NCBI RefSeq assembly: GCF_000316115.1
Contig: NZ_JH993797.1
Coordinates: 8,033,961-8,097,960 of the forward strand
Direction: 5' to 3'
DNA length: 64,000 nt
Source: Leptolyngbya sp. PCC 7375
GTDB lineage: Bacteria; Cyanobacteriota; Cyanobacteriia; Phormidesmidales; Phormidesmidaceae
Shown: one piece after another, positions 20,055 to 29,301 of the stretch
Layout: every line of letters starts with the position of its first letter
Position numbering within the stretch: the first letter of the stretch is position 1
Notes under the pieces: generated by a model
What the model saw: the letters and a program-made list of their open reading frames with translations, nothing else
Database searches by the model: none
What the model was told of the DNA's origin: nothing
Translations under genes and position numbers: made by a program

Positions 20055-22094
20055 ATGTCTACTATGTCCAAGTTCCCTGCTTCTCTAACGCTTCTATCTT
20101 TTCTGCTAGCATCACCCGCCTGGGCTGGAGAAACAACCAAGTTAGAATATTCTGAATTAGCTCAGACTCCTGAGGTAGATGACGTTATTCGAATTAATGT
20201 CGTTGAAAGTATCCTTGATCAGCCCGTTTACTCTCCTTTTCGTCGTGAAGGTACTGTTCGTGAGTCAACACAGCCTGTGTATGTGATTGATCGCGAGCAA
20301 ATTGAAACGCAGGGAGCCCGCACTGTTGATGAAGCCCTACTCTATCTGCCCGGAATATTGAGCGAAGGTACAGCAGGTGGTCAGTTGGGTGCTCAGAGTG
20401 GTCAGTTTATTCGGGGGGGAGGGACTGCTCAAACCCTGATTTTGCTAGATGGTCGTCCGATAAACGAGATCGGTGCAGCAGGTGGATTTGATCTCTCGAA
20501 TTTTACAACCGATGCAGTCGAACAAATTGAGGTGCTGCCAGGGGGGGGCTCAGTGCTGTATGGATCCAATGCCATTGGTGGTGTCATCAATATCATTACC
20601 CGCAGACCGCTTGAAGAAGCAGGGATAGAGGTGACCACTAGCTTAGATCTTGGCAGCTTTGGCTATAACAGTCAGGCACTACAGGTGCGGGGAAACACTG
20701 GCAATGTTGATTGGAGACTCGGTTATAACCGTACCGATTCAGAAAATGATTTTCCTTTTAGCCTAAGCACAACAGACTTTGAGGGTGATCGCAGCAATGC
20801 GGAGGTGCTTTATAACAATCTTAATTTTCAGGTGGCAGCTGACCTTAATGAACGCAATCGAGTAAGTCTGGGGGCATTGTATCTCACCAAAGATTTAAAT
20901 GTTCCTGGTGGTGTGCCTACTCCTAGCGGCTTTGGTGCGTTTAATACACTGACTGAAGATGATAGTCAGTATACAGAAAATTTATTACTGGATTTAACCT
21001 ATGAATCCAAGCTGGGGCAAGGGGATAACTCATTGCTAACAGCACGATTATTTGGTGATTTCCTTGACCTTACCTTCAAGGATCCCATCGCCGATAGCAG
21101 TTTTGATACGCCTTCAGAAGATCGAGTCGATCAAATTTCCCTAGGTGGGCAATTACAACATGCCTGGCAGTTTGCGGACAATCAGAACATTACCTACGGT
21201 GTCGACTACCGTAATGTTCAAGCAGACAACGAAACAACTAATTTGTTGACAGATTTAACCACTGAGGCCTATGACGAAAGCATTAATCAAACCGGTATTT
21301 TTGCTCGATACCAGGCTGATATCACCTCTCGCGTCAGTGTTAATGCCGGTATTCGACAAGATTTTAACGATCTGGCTGATGAAGACTCTTTTACTTCATT
21401 TAACTTAGGTACACGGGTGGCTTTAACCGATACCACAAATTTTCGGGCTAACTTTGCTCGCAATTTTCGTGTGCCGACCTTATCGGATCTGTTCCTGACC
21501 ACCTTCAATACCAACAACCCAAACCTTGAACCTGAAACTGGCATTAGCTTTGACGTTGGTATTGACCAACAAATCGGTGACCGGGGCTTATTTAGGGTTA
21601 CCTTCTATCGCAATGAAATTAAGGATGCCATTAACTTTGACAGTGATACCTTGAGGTTCGAAAACATTGATCGAGTGGAGGCCATCGGGATTGAGACGGA
21701 GCTAAACTATCAAGTGCTTGACGGTGTGTTTGCCTTTGCAAATTACACGTGGAATCGTCCAGAGATCAGGGACAGTGATAACCCCGATGATCGAGGTAAT
21801 GCTTTGCCGTTTACCAATGCTGACAGCTTTAATTTAGGTGTGGCTTATGAACCCGGCGATGGGGTATACGCGGCTCTATTCTTACGCTCCATCAGTGATA
21901 CTTTTGTTGATCGGGGTAATTCAGAAACCCTTGATGGGCGAACAACCTTGGACTTTAAGCTACGGTTGCCTCTGAGCGACAGCTGGGCATTGAATGCCAG
22001 CTTAGACAATATTTTTGATGAGCAGTTTGAAGAGTTTCCTGGGTTTCCTGGCATAGGTCGGAGCGTTCAGGTGGGTTTGAAAGGAACTTTCTGA
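20055..22094 (+). CDS. btuB: TonB-dependent outer-membrane receptor, probable cobalamin receptor (BtuB-like)
   Basis: About 679 residues from the ATG at 20055, which begins a signal peptide ending ASPAWA. The plug domain starts near residue 60 (STQPVYVIDREQIETQGART, VDEALLYLPGI, ILLDGRPINEIG, VEVLPGGGSVLYGSNAIGGV-type motifs), followed by a beta-barrel of alternating polar/hydrophobic strands ending in a terminal Phe (QVGLKGTF). Placement directly behind a cobalamin riboswitch and ahead of binding-protein and permease genes makes B12 (or a cobamide) the probable ligand. In sequence alone it could also be a siderophore receptor. It needs TonB/ExbBD, which are not in this window. Confidence 0.88.
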   Translation: MSTMSKFPASLTLLSFLLASPAWAGETTKLEYSELAQTPEVDDVIRINVVESILDQPVYSPFRREGTVRESTQPVYVIDREQIETQGARTVDEALLYLPGILSEGTAGGQLGAQSGQFIRGGGTAQTLILLDGRPINEIGAAGGFDLSNFTTDAVEQIEVLPGGGSVLYGSNAIGGVINIITRRPLEEAGIEVTTSLDLGSFGYNSQALQVRGNTGNVDWRLGYNRTDSENDFPFSLSTTDFEGDRSNAEVLYNNLNFQVAADLNERNRVSLGALYLTKDLNVPGGVPTPSGFGAFNTLTEDDSQYTENLLLDLTYESKLGQGDNSLLTARLFGDFLDLTFKDPIADSSFDTPSEDRVDQISLGGQLQHAWQFADNQNITYGVDYRNVQADNETTNLLTDLTTEAYDESINQTGIFARYQADITSRVSVNAGIRQDFNDLADEDSFTSFNLGTRVALTDTTNFRANFARNFRVPTLSDLFLTTFNTNNPNLEPETGISFDVGIDQQIGDRGLFRVTFYRNEIKDAINFDSDTLRFENIDRVEAIGIETELNYQVLDGVFAFANYTWNRPEIRDSDNPDDRGNALPFTNADSFNLGVAYEPGDGVYAALFLRSISDTFVDRGNSETLDGRTTLDFKLRLPLSDSWALNASLDNIFDEQFEEFPGFPGIGRSVQVGLKGTF

Positions 22095-22116
22095 TCAAGT
22101 AGGGAGAGGGGTAACA

Positions 22117-23391
22117 ATGGATCGATTTGAAAAGCTGGACTCTGTCCTCTTTGCAAAGGGGGACTATAGGGGGGGCTCGACCACGTCAAAATCATCTATT
22201 CAAAAGTCTGTAACAACTGTCTTGCTATTGGGACTGTTGGCGACTGTTGGCTGCCGACAGCTTCCATCAGAACCTGCCCCACCTGATCATAATGCTGCCT
22301 GCGTCACAGACTACACCCCTGCCACAGACTACTTCCCAAACAAAGTTCAGCCTGAATACGCAACTGGCTTTTCCGTTGACTATTACAACCACTACAAGGT
22401 CGTTACCGTTACTCAGCCATGGCAAGCGGCTGATGAGACTTTTGAGTATCTGCTAGTACAGTGCGGAACTCCGGTTCCAGAAGGGTTTGAAGAGGCTCAA
22501 GTCATACAAGTCCCCGTCAATACAGTGGTTACACTGTCTACTACCTACCTGCCTCACTTAGAACTGCTGAACCAGTTAGATGGGCTTGTAGGTATGGATG
22601 ATTTTAGCTTTGTGTATACTCCTAGCGTTCGTCAAAAAATCGAACAAGGGGAACTCATCGCCTTTAGCTCTGGTAGAACTCTCGATCTAGAGCGACTGCT
22701 CGTGAGTGAACCAGACCTGATCATGACCTATGGTATAGGAGACCCGGATGTTGATAGCTACAGTCGTTTGATACAGGCAGGCTTGCCAGTGGTCCTGGCA
22801 GGAGAATATGTGGAAAACTCTCCCCTCGGACGCGCTGAGTGGCTGCTGTTTACAGCTCTGTTCTTTAACCAGGAGGCTAAAGCTCAGCAGGTCTTTACAG
22901 ATATCTCGACTGAGTATGAATCTTTAGTGGAGCTGACGGCTGGCCTGTCAGACCGGCCAACGGTCTTTTCTGGTTTCAGTTATGAGGGTACCTGGTACCT
23001 GCCTGGTGGCAAGAGCTATGCCGCCCAGTTACTCAAAGATGCAGGTTCTGCTTATCTGTGGGAAGAGAACGAGTCTACGGTTACCATACCGCTTGACTTT
23101 GAGTCTGTCGTTGACCAGGCGGCGACAGCTGATGTCTGGGTAAATGTCAGTCAAGATTGGTTCAGTTATAGCGATGCGATCGCAACCGACCCTCGCTATG
23201 GCAATTTTGATGCCTTTAAGCAGGACAACGTCTTTAACAACAATGTCCGCATAAATGACACTGGCGGCAATGACTACTGGGAGAGTGGGGCCGTTAAACC
23301 CCACCTGCTCCTGGCCGATTTAGTTAAGATCTTTCATCCACAGCTATTACCTGACCATGAACTGGTTTATTACCAAAAGCTAGAACCATGA
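22117..23391 (+). CDS. btuF: Periplasmic cobalamin-binding lipoprotein (BtuF/FecB type)
   Basis: 424 residues with AGGGAGAGGGG upstream of the ATG. A long polar N-terminus precedes the hydrophobic segment and lipobox LLATVGC (Cys about 46), so it is a lipoprotein. The mature part is a helical-backbone binding protein: TTYLPHLELLNQLDGLVGM, SEPDLIMTYGIGDPDVDSY, LPVVLAGEYVENSPLGRAEW. It sits 22 bases after the receptor gene and overlaps the next start by 4 bases. It is expected to capture cobalamin in the periplasm for the permease at 24862. FecB-like iron-chelate binding is the alternative reading. Confidence 0.85.
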   Translation: MDRFEKLDSVLFAKGDYRGGSTTSKSSIQKSVTTVLLLGLLATVGCRQLPSEPAPPDHNAACVTDYTPATDYFPNKVQPEYATGFSVDYYNHYKVVTVTQPWQAADETFEYLLVQCGTPVPEGFEEAQVIQVPVNTVVTLSTTYLPHLELLNQLDGLVGMDDFSFVYTPSVRQKIEQGELIAFSSGRTLDLERLLVSEPDLIMTYGIGDPDVDSYSRLIQAGLPVVLAGEYVENSPLGRAEWLLFTALFFNQEAKAQQVFTDISTEYESLVELTAGLSDRPTVFSGFSYEGTWYLPGGKSYAAQLLKDAGSAYLWEENESTVTIPLDFESVVDQAATADVWVNVSQDWFSYSDAIATDPRYGNFDAFKQDNVFNNNVRINDTGGNDYWESGAVKPHLLLADLVKIFHPQLLPDHELVYYQKLEP

Positions 23392-24161
23392 GCCATCCTA
23401 TTCTCTTAGCCCAAGTGACTGATAGCCATTTGTTAGCCAAAACTACGGACCAGCTGCGGGGCTGTAATACTTGGCAGACCTTGAATGCAGTGTTACGGGA
23501 GGTTGCCCAATGTAAGCCTGATGGATTGCTATTGACGGGTGACTTGGCTGAACAGGGAGAGGCTGAGGCCTATGGGAATTTGGTGGATGCACTCTCACCT
23601 CTGCAAATCCCCACCTACTGGCTACCTGGTAATCATGATCGTGTAGACATGCTGCAACAAGTATTCCAGGTGCTGCCCGCTAGTCAGGGGCTGAGCTCCA
23701 TTGACCTGGGGCCGTGGCAACTGATTTTGCTTGATTCGGTTTTTCTGGATGCCACCTTTGGCGAAGGTCATCTTTCTGAACAGCAGTTACAGAAACTGCG
23801 GTTTTATTTAACCCATCATCCGCCTAAGCCCACTTTAATTGCGCTGCATCATCATCCCGTCTCTGTTGGCATCGATTGGGTCGATCAAATAGGCGTGAAA
23901 AATGCTGATGAGTTTTTCGCGCTGATTGAGCAATTTTTGCAGGTGAAGTTAGTTGTTTTTGGTCATATTCACCATGAGTTTCAATGTAGAACAGCCAGTG
24001 GAATTGGGGTTTATGGGTGTCCGTCGACTTGTTTGCAGGTGACACCAGCGGTTGCGGCTATGGATGATACTCAGCCAGGGTTTCGGTTGGTTTGGTTGTA
24101 TGGGGATGGGAGTTATGAGACAGAGGTGAGGAGGGTGAATATTGTGGATGGGGAGCGGTGA
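23388..24161 (+). CDS. CpdA-like metallophosphoesterase in the cobalamin operon
   Basis: 257 residues; its ATG overlaps the preceding stop (ATGA), so the two are translationally coupled. It has the full calcineurin-like metal site: QVTDSH, LLTGDLAEQ, LPGNHDR, ALHHHPV, VFGHIHHEF. Class III cyclic-nucleotide phosphodiesterases (CpdA) share this pattern. Its place inside a B12 uptake operon suggests instead a role on cobalamin or its precursors, for example removing a phosphate or nucleotide; that is inference from context. Confidence 0.85.
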   Translation: MSHPILLAQVTDSHLLAKTTDQLRGCNTWQTLNAVLREVAQCKPDGLLLTGDLAEQGEAEAYGNLVDALSPLQIPTYWLPGNHDRVDMLQQVFQVLPASQGLSSIDLGPWQLILLDSVFLDATFGEGHLSEQQLQKLRFYLTHHPPKPTLIALHHHPVSVGIDWVDQIGVKNADEFFALIEQFLQVKLVVFGHIHHEFQCRTASGIGVYGCPSTCLQVTPAVAAMDDTQPGFRLVWLYGDGSYETEVRRVNIVDGER

Positions 24162-24861
24162 GTAGGGATGGGGGTTGCTCAGGGCTTTCCTCCCTGAAAC
24201 CCTCCTGATGTGGGGACCTCAACGTCCCCACGCCCCTCGCATTAGAGGGGTGCGGAGAAACGGCTCAAGGTGGTTGCACGGGTGCTCGGTAGGGTATTAC
24301 GCTGCTCCGCATTCGCTACACACCGTAAAAGAGTAGTTATCCCTTTTAGGTTAAATACTATTTCCTTAGACCTAAAAGTTTTTAACAAAGATTGGCTTTA
24401 AATCCTTTTTCTCTAAAAAACTTTCTCACAGGCAGCAAAATCTAAGAGCTTTTCAAAGATAAACCTCATGATTTTAATCACTGTTGATCTGCACTTCAGG
24501 AAAAGTCGAGGACCTTTACGTTTAGAATTTTGCGCATTTCGACAAAATTCTAAACCACCTTGCCGATTACCTTGCCGATATTTTTAGTCATGAGTGGACC
24601 AAGCCCTCTACGTAGGGTCGTAGGGCGGCGTCCCGCCCTGCCCAAGGGGTTTGGGCTTCGACGTGAGCTCAGCCGAACGTGAACTCGGAGGGACCCCAAG
24701 CAGGGCCTTTAAATTCTATTCCAACCACTTAATAAATAACTCAATACCCCTAATTTCCCAAGGTAGAAGAACTCCGCAGTGCACCTCAAAAAGGGGGGGT
24801 TGGGAAGTTCCTAATCATAAAGACTATCTCACTAAAAACTTACCTCACCCACCCCAAAACT
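24162..24861. other. Intergenic region with several hairpins
   Basis: 700 bases separating the phosphodiesterase from the permease. Hairpins: GTGGGGA/TCCCCAC at 24210-24231, CCCCT/AGGGG directly after it (24233-24250), and GGGCGG/CCGCCC around 24630. None has a T-run. A short open frame through 24651-24950 reads as low-complexity sequence, not a gene. The permease may therefore have its own promoter. Confidence 0.45.
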
Positions 24862-25974
24862 ATGGCCAACAAAATCTACACCCTCAACTCCACCCATACA
24901 AAACACCCAACCATCTCCCAGCCAAAAAAAATATTCAACAAACTAACTAATCACCGACTTAAATCACTTTCCATCAGCCACCTGGGTGGCCTTACCCTCC
25001 TTACCCTAGCGCTCCTCATCATATTTCTCGCCAGCCTCGCCTTAGGCTCCGTCGCCATTCCCCCCCATGAAGTGCTGACCATTCTCTTTGGTGGCACCGC
25101 CGTTAAGCCCGCCTGGCAAGAAATTATCCTTAATTTCCGTCTCCCCCGTTCCCTAACCGCCATGGCAGCAGGCTCAGCCCTGGCCATCAGCGGACTCCAA
25201 CTCCAAGCCCTATTCCGCAACCCCCTGGCCGGACCGTCAGTACTCGGTATCAATGCCGGCGCTAGTCTGGGCGCAGCCCTGATTGTCTTAACCGGCGGCA
25301 GTATTGGCTGGTGGGGACAGCTAAGCGTGGTCGGAGCCGCCAGTGGGGGCGCTGCGATCGCAATGCTCCTGATTTTGCTCATGGCCCGCCAAATACGTAG
25401 CTCCCTGGCCCTGCTAGTGTTTGGGCTGATGCTGGGCTACATCACCACTGCCCTAGTGACTATCCTGTTGCACTTTAGCCACCTTGAACAAACCCTCACC
25501 TATCTAAACTGGACCTTTGGCAGCTTTAGCGGCGTCACCTGGCAACAACTACCGATTTTGCTCTCAGTCGTCATCTTTGGCCTCACCATTGCCCAACTTA
25601 CCTGTAAACCCTTAAATCTCTTACTCCTGGGAGAAGAACAAGCCATCAGCCTGGGATTATCCATTACCATGGTCCGCTGTTATTTGATCTTTAGCGCCTC
25701 TTTGTTAGCAGGCAGCATCACCGCTTTTTGCGGCCCCATTGCATTTCTAGGCGTTGCCGTTCCTCACCTGGGGCGCAGTCTTTGCCGCACCCAAGACCAT
25801 CGTGTGCTGGTACCCGTTGTCGCCTTACTAGGAGCCATGTTGGCCCTGGTCGCCAACAGTATTGCCCAGGTGCCTGGCAGCCAAACGGTCTTACCCCTTA
25901 ATGCCGTAATGGCACTGCTAGGAGCCCCGGTGCTCATCTGGCTGATGCTCAAACATGGAAAACACCAGGTTTAA
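24862..25974 (+). CDS. btuC: FecCD/BtuC-family ABC permease
   Basis: 370 residues; about nine or ten membrane segments beginning near residue 40. Signature FecCD motifs are present: LNFRLPRSLTAMAAGSALAI, ALFRNPLAGPSVLGINAGAS, GLMLGYITTA, CGPIAFLGVAVPHLGRSL (ATPase-contacting loop) and PGSQTVLPLNAVMALLGAPV. It would move cobalamin (or an iron chelate) across the inner membrane. Notably no ATPase (BtuD/FecE) gene follows: the next gene is convergent and overlaps by 4 bases. The ATPase must be elsewhere. Confidence 0.88.
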   Translation: MANKIYTLNSTHTKHPTISQPKKIFNKLTNHRLKSLSISHLGGLTLLTLALLIIFLASLALGSVAIPPHEVLTILFGGTAVKPAWQEIILNFRLPRSLTAMAAGSALAISGLQLQALFRNPLAGPSVLGINAGASLGAALIVLTGGSIGWWGQLSVVGAASGGAAIAMLLILLMARQIRSSLALLVFGLMLGYITTALVTILLHFSHLEQTLTYLNWTFGSFSGVTWQQLPILLSVVIFGLTIAQLTCKPLNLLLLGEEQAISLGLSITMVRCYLIFSASLLAGSITAFCGPIAFLGVAVPHLGRSLCRTQDHRVLVPVVALLGAMLALVANSIAQVPGSQTVLPLNAVMALLGAPVLIWLMLKHGKHQV

Positions 25975-27956
25975 CCCAACCATTGCCAAACCCTCAGCAC
26001 TTCTGCCACCGTCCACGCCTGGGCCATACACCCCCGTGGTGTCATCGGTGCATCCCCGTCAAAAATCTCACTGAGACTACCAATACAGCCCCCATGGAGA
26101 TGCTGCACTAGGGGGTTAAGTAGCTCCCTGGCCCGAGCCGCATCCTGATATACCCGAAAATGTGCCTGCACATAGGGACCCAACAGCCACCCCCAGGTAG
26201 TGCCCTGGTGATAAGCACCATCACGCTCCAGCGAATTACCACCGTAGGTACCGACATATTGAGGATGGGTGGGCGTTAGCGATCGCAACCCGTGGGACGT
26301 CAGCAGTTCTCGACCACACACATCAACCACAGATCGTTGCTGCTCCGGCTTCAATAAAGCGTCCCCAGCCTCACCGCCAGCAAAGGGTAGGGAAATTGCA
26401 AAAATCTGATTGGGCCGCATAGCCGCATCATGTCCCTCGGGGCCATCCAGAACGTCATAGCAGTAAGCCCCATGCCAAAACCGTCGGAACCCGATTAACG
26501 TATGCTGTGCCAGGGTTTTATAATCTTGTGCTGGTTTCCCTAAAACCTGCGCAAACAGCTCCATACAGCGCAATGCATTGTACCAAAGCGCACTAATTTC
26601 AATCGGCTTGCCAATGCGGGGAGTGACCACCCAATCCTCCACCTTGGCATCCATCCAGGTTAGCTGTATACCGGGCTCGCCAGCATAGATTAAGCCATCA
26701 CTATCCAGATGAATGTTGTAGCGAGTACCGCATTGATGCCAGTCAATCACCGCCGCCAACTCTGACCAAATCTCCCTCAGCAGCGCATCATCTCCAGTGG
26801 CTGCATAGTACGCCCGAATTGCCTCAAAATACCAGAGAATCGCATCCACCGTATTGTATTCAGGGGTTTCTCCAGCATCAGGAAACAGATTAGGTAACAT
26901 CCCCTGATCCAGATAGCGAGAAAAGGTCCGAATGATCGTACGCGCGATTTGGGGACGCCCCGTTGCCAAGGTTAGCCCCGGCAGACTAATCATCGTATCC
27001 CGCCCCCAATCACCAAACCACGGATAACCGGCAATCACGGTTTTACCCTCAGGTTCATTCACCAAGGGGCGATCAACAATAAACTGGTCAGCAGCTAAAA
27101 CAAGCTGTTGAAACTCCTCTGACGTAGATAATGGATGCTGTTGTTCTGATATGTTGAATGCCTGGGCCAACAACTGGCGTTCATAGGTTTGTCGCATGGC
27201 CAGGGCCGACTCCCCGTCTAAGGACGGTGCAGCCACGGTACTAGCCGCAACCAATAATGATTCACCTGGAGCCAGTGCCACAGCTAAACTGGCAACACAC
27301 AGGTGATCATCTCGATTGGTCAAGCCTCGATACCGCTCTAGAGAAAGCTCAAATTTTTGATACCAATCATGGTGTAATTGAAACTGGCCGCGATCGCTAA
27401 AAAGATAGTAAGGAACCGCATCAGAAAAAGCTTGAACACAAATGCCATGGGGAACACATCCGGTCTCCATCTGCCAGCTTCGTGCTTGGGTGTTGCCGTG
27501 ATAATCCCGATAGTTAACCAACGCTTTTAACGACAATTCCACCGCGTTGCCCCGATGCAAGTAATATCGGACATAGGTTGTATTGGCCCCAGACTGCATC
27601 CAAATACGTTTTTCTAATAAGGCATCGTCTAGGGCAAACGTCCAAACTGGTATGCTCCCATCAAGCCGAAAGCTTTCGATCAACCGATAACCCTGGGGAG
27701 AAACACTACCATCTATCCAACGATTGGTGCTCAAATCATGGTACTTGTCGGTATAGACCGCTTCTTCTAATTTGGTTACCAACAGCGTGCGCCCCAGGGG
27801 TGGTTGCAGAGCAGCGACCAATAAGCCATGGTAGCGTCGGGTAAGAATGCCTGCCACTGTACCGGCGGCATAACCACCAATCCCATTTGTTACCAGCCAC
27901 TCTCGAGTTTCAGCCGTCGCCAAATCTCCACAAAGCTCTCGCCCAAATGTCAGCAT
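25971..27956 (-). CDS. Glycogen-debranching-type amylo-alpha-1,6-glucosidase
   Basis: About 661 residues from the ATG at 27956 (MLTFGRELC; 27980 is an alternative). The N-terminal beta-sandwich region begins EWLVTNGIGGYAAGTVAGIL TRRYHGLLVAA (in two pieces), which is the archaeal/bacterial GDE N-domain. The C-terminal (alpha/alpha)6 barrel contains GYPWFGDWGRDTMISLPGL with acidic catalytic candidates, and NAVDAILWYFEA-like and GTTWGWLLGPYVQ motifs. It would hydrolyse alpha-1,6 branch points of glycogen or related glucans in the cytoplasm. It overlaps the permease 3' end tail to tail by 4 bases. No other glycogen gene is adjacent. Confidence 0.88.
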   Translation of the reverse strand: MLTFGRELCGDLATAETREWLVTNGIGGYAAGTVAGILTRRYHGLLVAALQPPLGRTLLVTKLEEAVYTDKYHDLSTNRWIDGSVSPQGYRLIESFRLDGSIPVWTFALDDALLEKRIWMQSGANTTYVRYYLHRGNAVELSLKALVNYRDYHGNTQARSWQMETGCVPHGICVQAFSDAVPYYLFSDRGQFQLHHDWYQKFELSLERYRGLTNRDDHLCVASLAVALAPGESLLVAASTVAAPSLDGESALAMRQTYERQLLAQAFNISEQQHPLSTSEEFQQLVLAADQFIVDRPLVNEPEGKTVIAGYPWFGDWGRDTMISLPGLTLATGRPQIARTIIRTFSRYLDQGMLPNLFPDAGETPEYNTVDAILWYFEAIRAYYAATGDDALLREIWSELAAVIDWHQCGTRYNIHLDSDGLIYAGEPGIQLTWMDAKVEDWVVTPRIGKPIEISALWYNALRCMELFAQVLGKPAQDYKTLAQHTLIGFRRFWHGAYCYDVLDGPEGHDAAMRPNQIFAISLPFAGGEAGDALLKPEQQRSVVDVCGRELLTSHGLRSLTPTHPQYVGTYGGNSLERDGAYHQGTTWGWLLGPYVQAHFRVYQDAARARELLNPLVQHLHGGCIGSLSEIFDGDAPMTPRGCMAQAWTVAEVLRVWQWLG

Positions 27957-28243
27957 TGCACGGCAATCCCTAATATACAAAGACCTTGGATTCGACTCTT
28001 CAAGCTAGGACTAAAACTAGGCCTAATGTGAATGTTGTGTTGATAACTCCCACTCGCTTCATTGCCTAGGATAAGCGCAAACGAGCGCAAACAGGCTGAT
28101 GCCGCAAAGGTATGGGCAAACCAAAGACCCTGACGCGATCTCCCGTTCACTTTGAGGCTCAAGTCAAGGCGTGTATAAGGTATTACAATGTTATATAGTA
28201 AAAACTTATGTATAGTATTTACTGGAAGAGTCCCATGGCAAAA
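27957..28243. other. Intergenic region upstream of the debranching enzyme
   Basis: About 290 bases. It contains TTATATAGTA at 28191-28200 and TGTATAGTA nearby, loosely similar to the AT-rich operator sequences found in the island, but too weak to call. No gene is seen. Confidence 0.35.
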
Positions 28244-28299
28244 CTGACCTGGGAGACAGCCCTCTTTTGTAGGGTGTAGGGCTCTGTCTCCCAGGTCAG
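28244..28299 (-). terminator. Long-stem terminator of the D1'-desaturase operon
   Basis: The arms at 28244-28263 and 28278-28299 pair over about 20 bp with a two-base bulge (CTGACCTGGGAGACAGCCCT on one side). Reading on the minus strand the stem is followed by TTTTG. It lies 54 bases past the desaturase stop. Confidence 0.75.
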
Positions 28300-28352
28300 C
28301 AGCGGTGTGGTGCTCAACAGCCCTGCACCCATACCACTAAACGATAAAGAAT

Positions 28353-29207
28353 CTATTTGAGTGTTGGACTCACATGGGCAGGTATTTTGACAACTTTTGT
28401 AGCAAGTCCGAGCGTTTGCAATACCCAAATCGCCCACCAGGTGACATCAATTTCCCACCACTGCCATCCAGCTCGAGCAACATTAGGATAGGCATGGTGG
28501 TTGTTGTGCCAGCCTTCTCCATAGGTGAAGATAGCAGCCCACCAGAGATTCCGAGAATTATCCTCAGTCGTAAAGGTGCGATACCCCCACATGTGGGTAA
28601 CTGAGTTAATAAACCAGGTGCTATGCCATAGCAGCACCGCTCGCAAAAAGATACCGTAAATCACAAAGGACCATCCACCTAGGCCATAGAGCAATAATCC
28701 TAGAGGAATTTGCAAGAGTATAAAATTGCGATTTAACCATCGATAAACAGGATCTCTTGCTAACTCTGGAGCATAACGGCTGTATAGGTCTGAGTCGAAA
28801 AACTTTGCTTCGGGATATAGCATCCAGAGCATGTGGCTCCACCAGAATCCTCGCTTAGCAGAATAGGGATCCTCCTGTTCATCTTCTGTATGGGCATGGT
28901 GTAGACGATGGCCGGCAACCCAGAAGATTGGCCCTCCCTGCAACGCTAATGTCCCGACCAAGGCAATCAAATATTCCAACCATTTTGGCACTTGGAAACT
29001 ACGATGACTGAGGAGCCGATGATATCCCAAGCAAATGCCAATACTGCCAAAGAGCCAGTGGAGCAATAGGGTAATGCCCAAAGCCTGCCATGAAAAATAC
29101 CAGGGAGCTAGCAAAGCAAGAATATGAACAAGTGTAAAAAAGATAACAGTTGTCCAATTCAAGGGTGCCTTGGTTGCTGTATTTTTCTGAACCGAATTTT
29201 CTGTCAT
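28353..29207 (-). CDS. desC: Acyl-lipid delta-9 fatty acid desaturase
   Basis: 284 residues with four hydrophobic helices and the three His boxes of the DesC/stearoyl desaturase family: HRLLSH, HRLHHAH and HNNHHAY. It introduces the first double bond into membrane acyl chains using O2 and electrons from ferredoxin. It starts 95 bases after the D1' psbA stop and a strong terminator follows, so it is co-transcribed with the D1' gene. That association with a low-oxygen D1 variant suggests a microaerobic isozyme (inference). Confidence 0.93.
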   Translation of the reverse strand: MTENSVQKNTATKAPLNWTTVIFFTLVHILALLAPWYFSWQALGITLLLHWLFGSIGICLGYHRLLSHRSFQVPKWLEYLIALVGTLALQGGPIFWVAGHRLHHAHTEDEQEDPYSAKRGFWWSHMLWMLYPEAKFFDSDLYSRYAPELARDPVYRWLNRNFILLQIPLGLLLYGLGGWSFVIYGIFLRAVLLWHSTWFINSVTHMWGYRTFTTEDNSRNLWWAAIFTYGEGWHNNHHAYPNVARAGWQWWEIDVTWWAIWVLQTLGLATKVVKIPAHVSPTLK

Positions 29208-29301
29208 ATAGATGCTTCACACGAATTGTTGACAAAAGAGGGGAGTAGAAAACTCCCCATGGTGAACGAATCAAGTTTTGAATTAAGGAACCAATCCGGC
29301 T

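Noticed and set aside
23388..24161. Assigning the phosphodiesterase to cAMP signalling.
   Set aside because: Translational coupling to the B12-binding protein makes a cobamide-related role at least as likely.
24651..24950. 99-residue plus-strand ORF ahead of the permease.
   Set aside because: Overlaps the permease start in another frame and is low-complexity (Pro/His/Asn).
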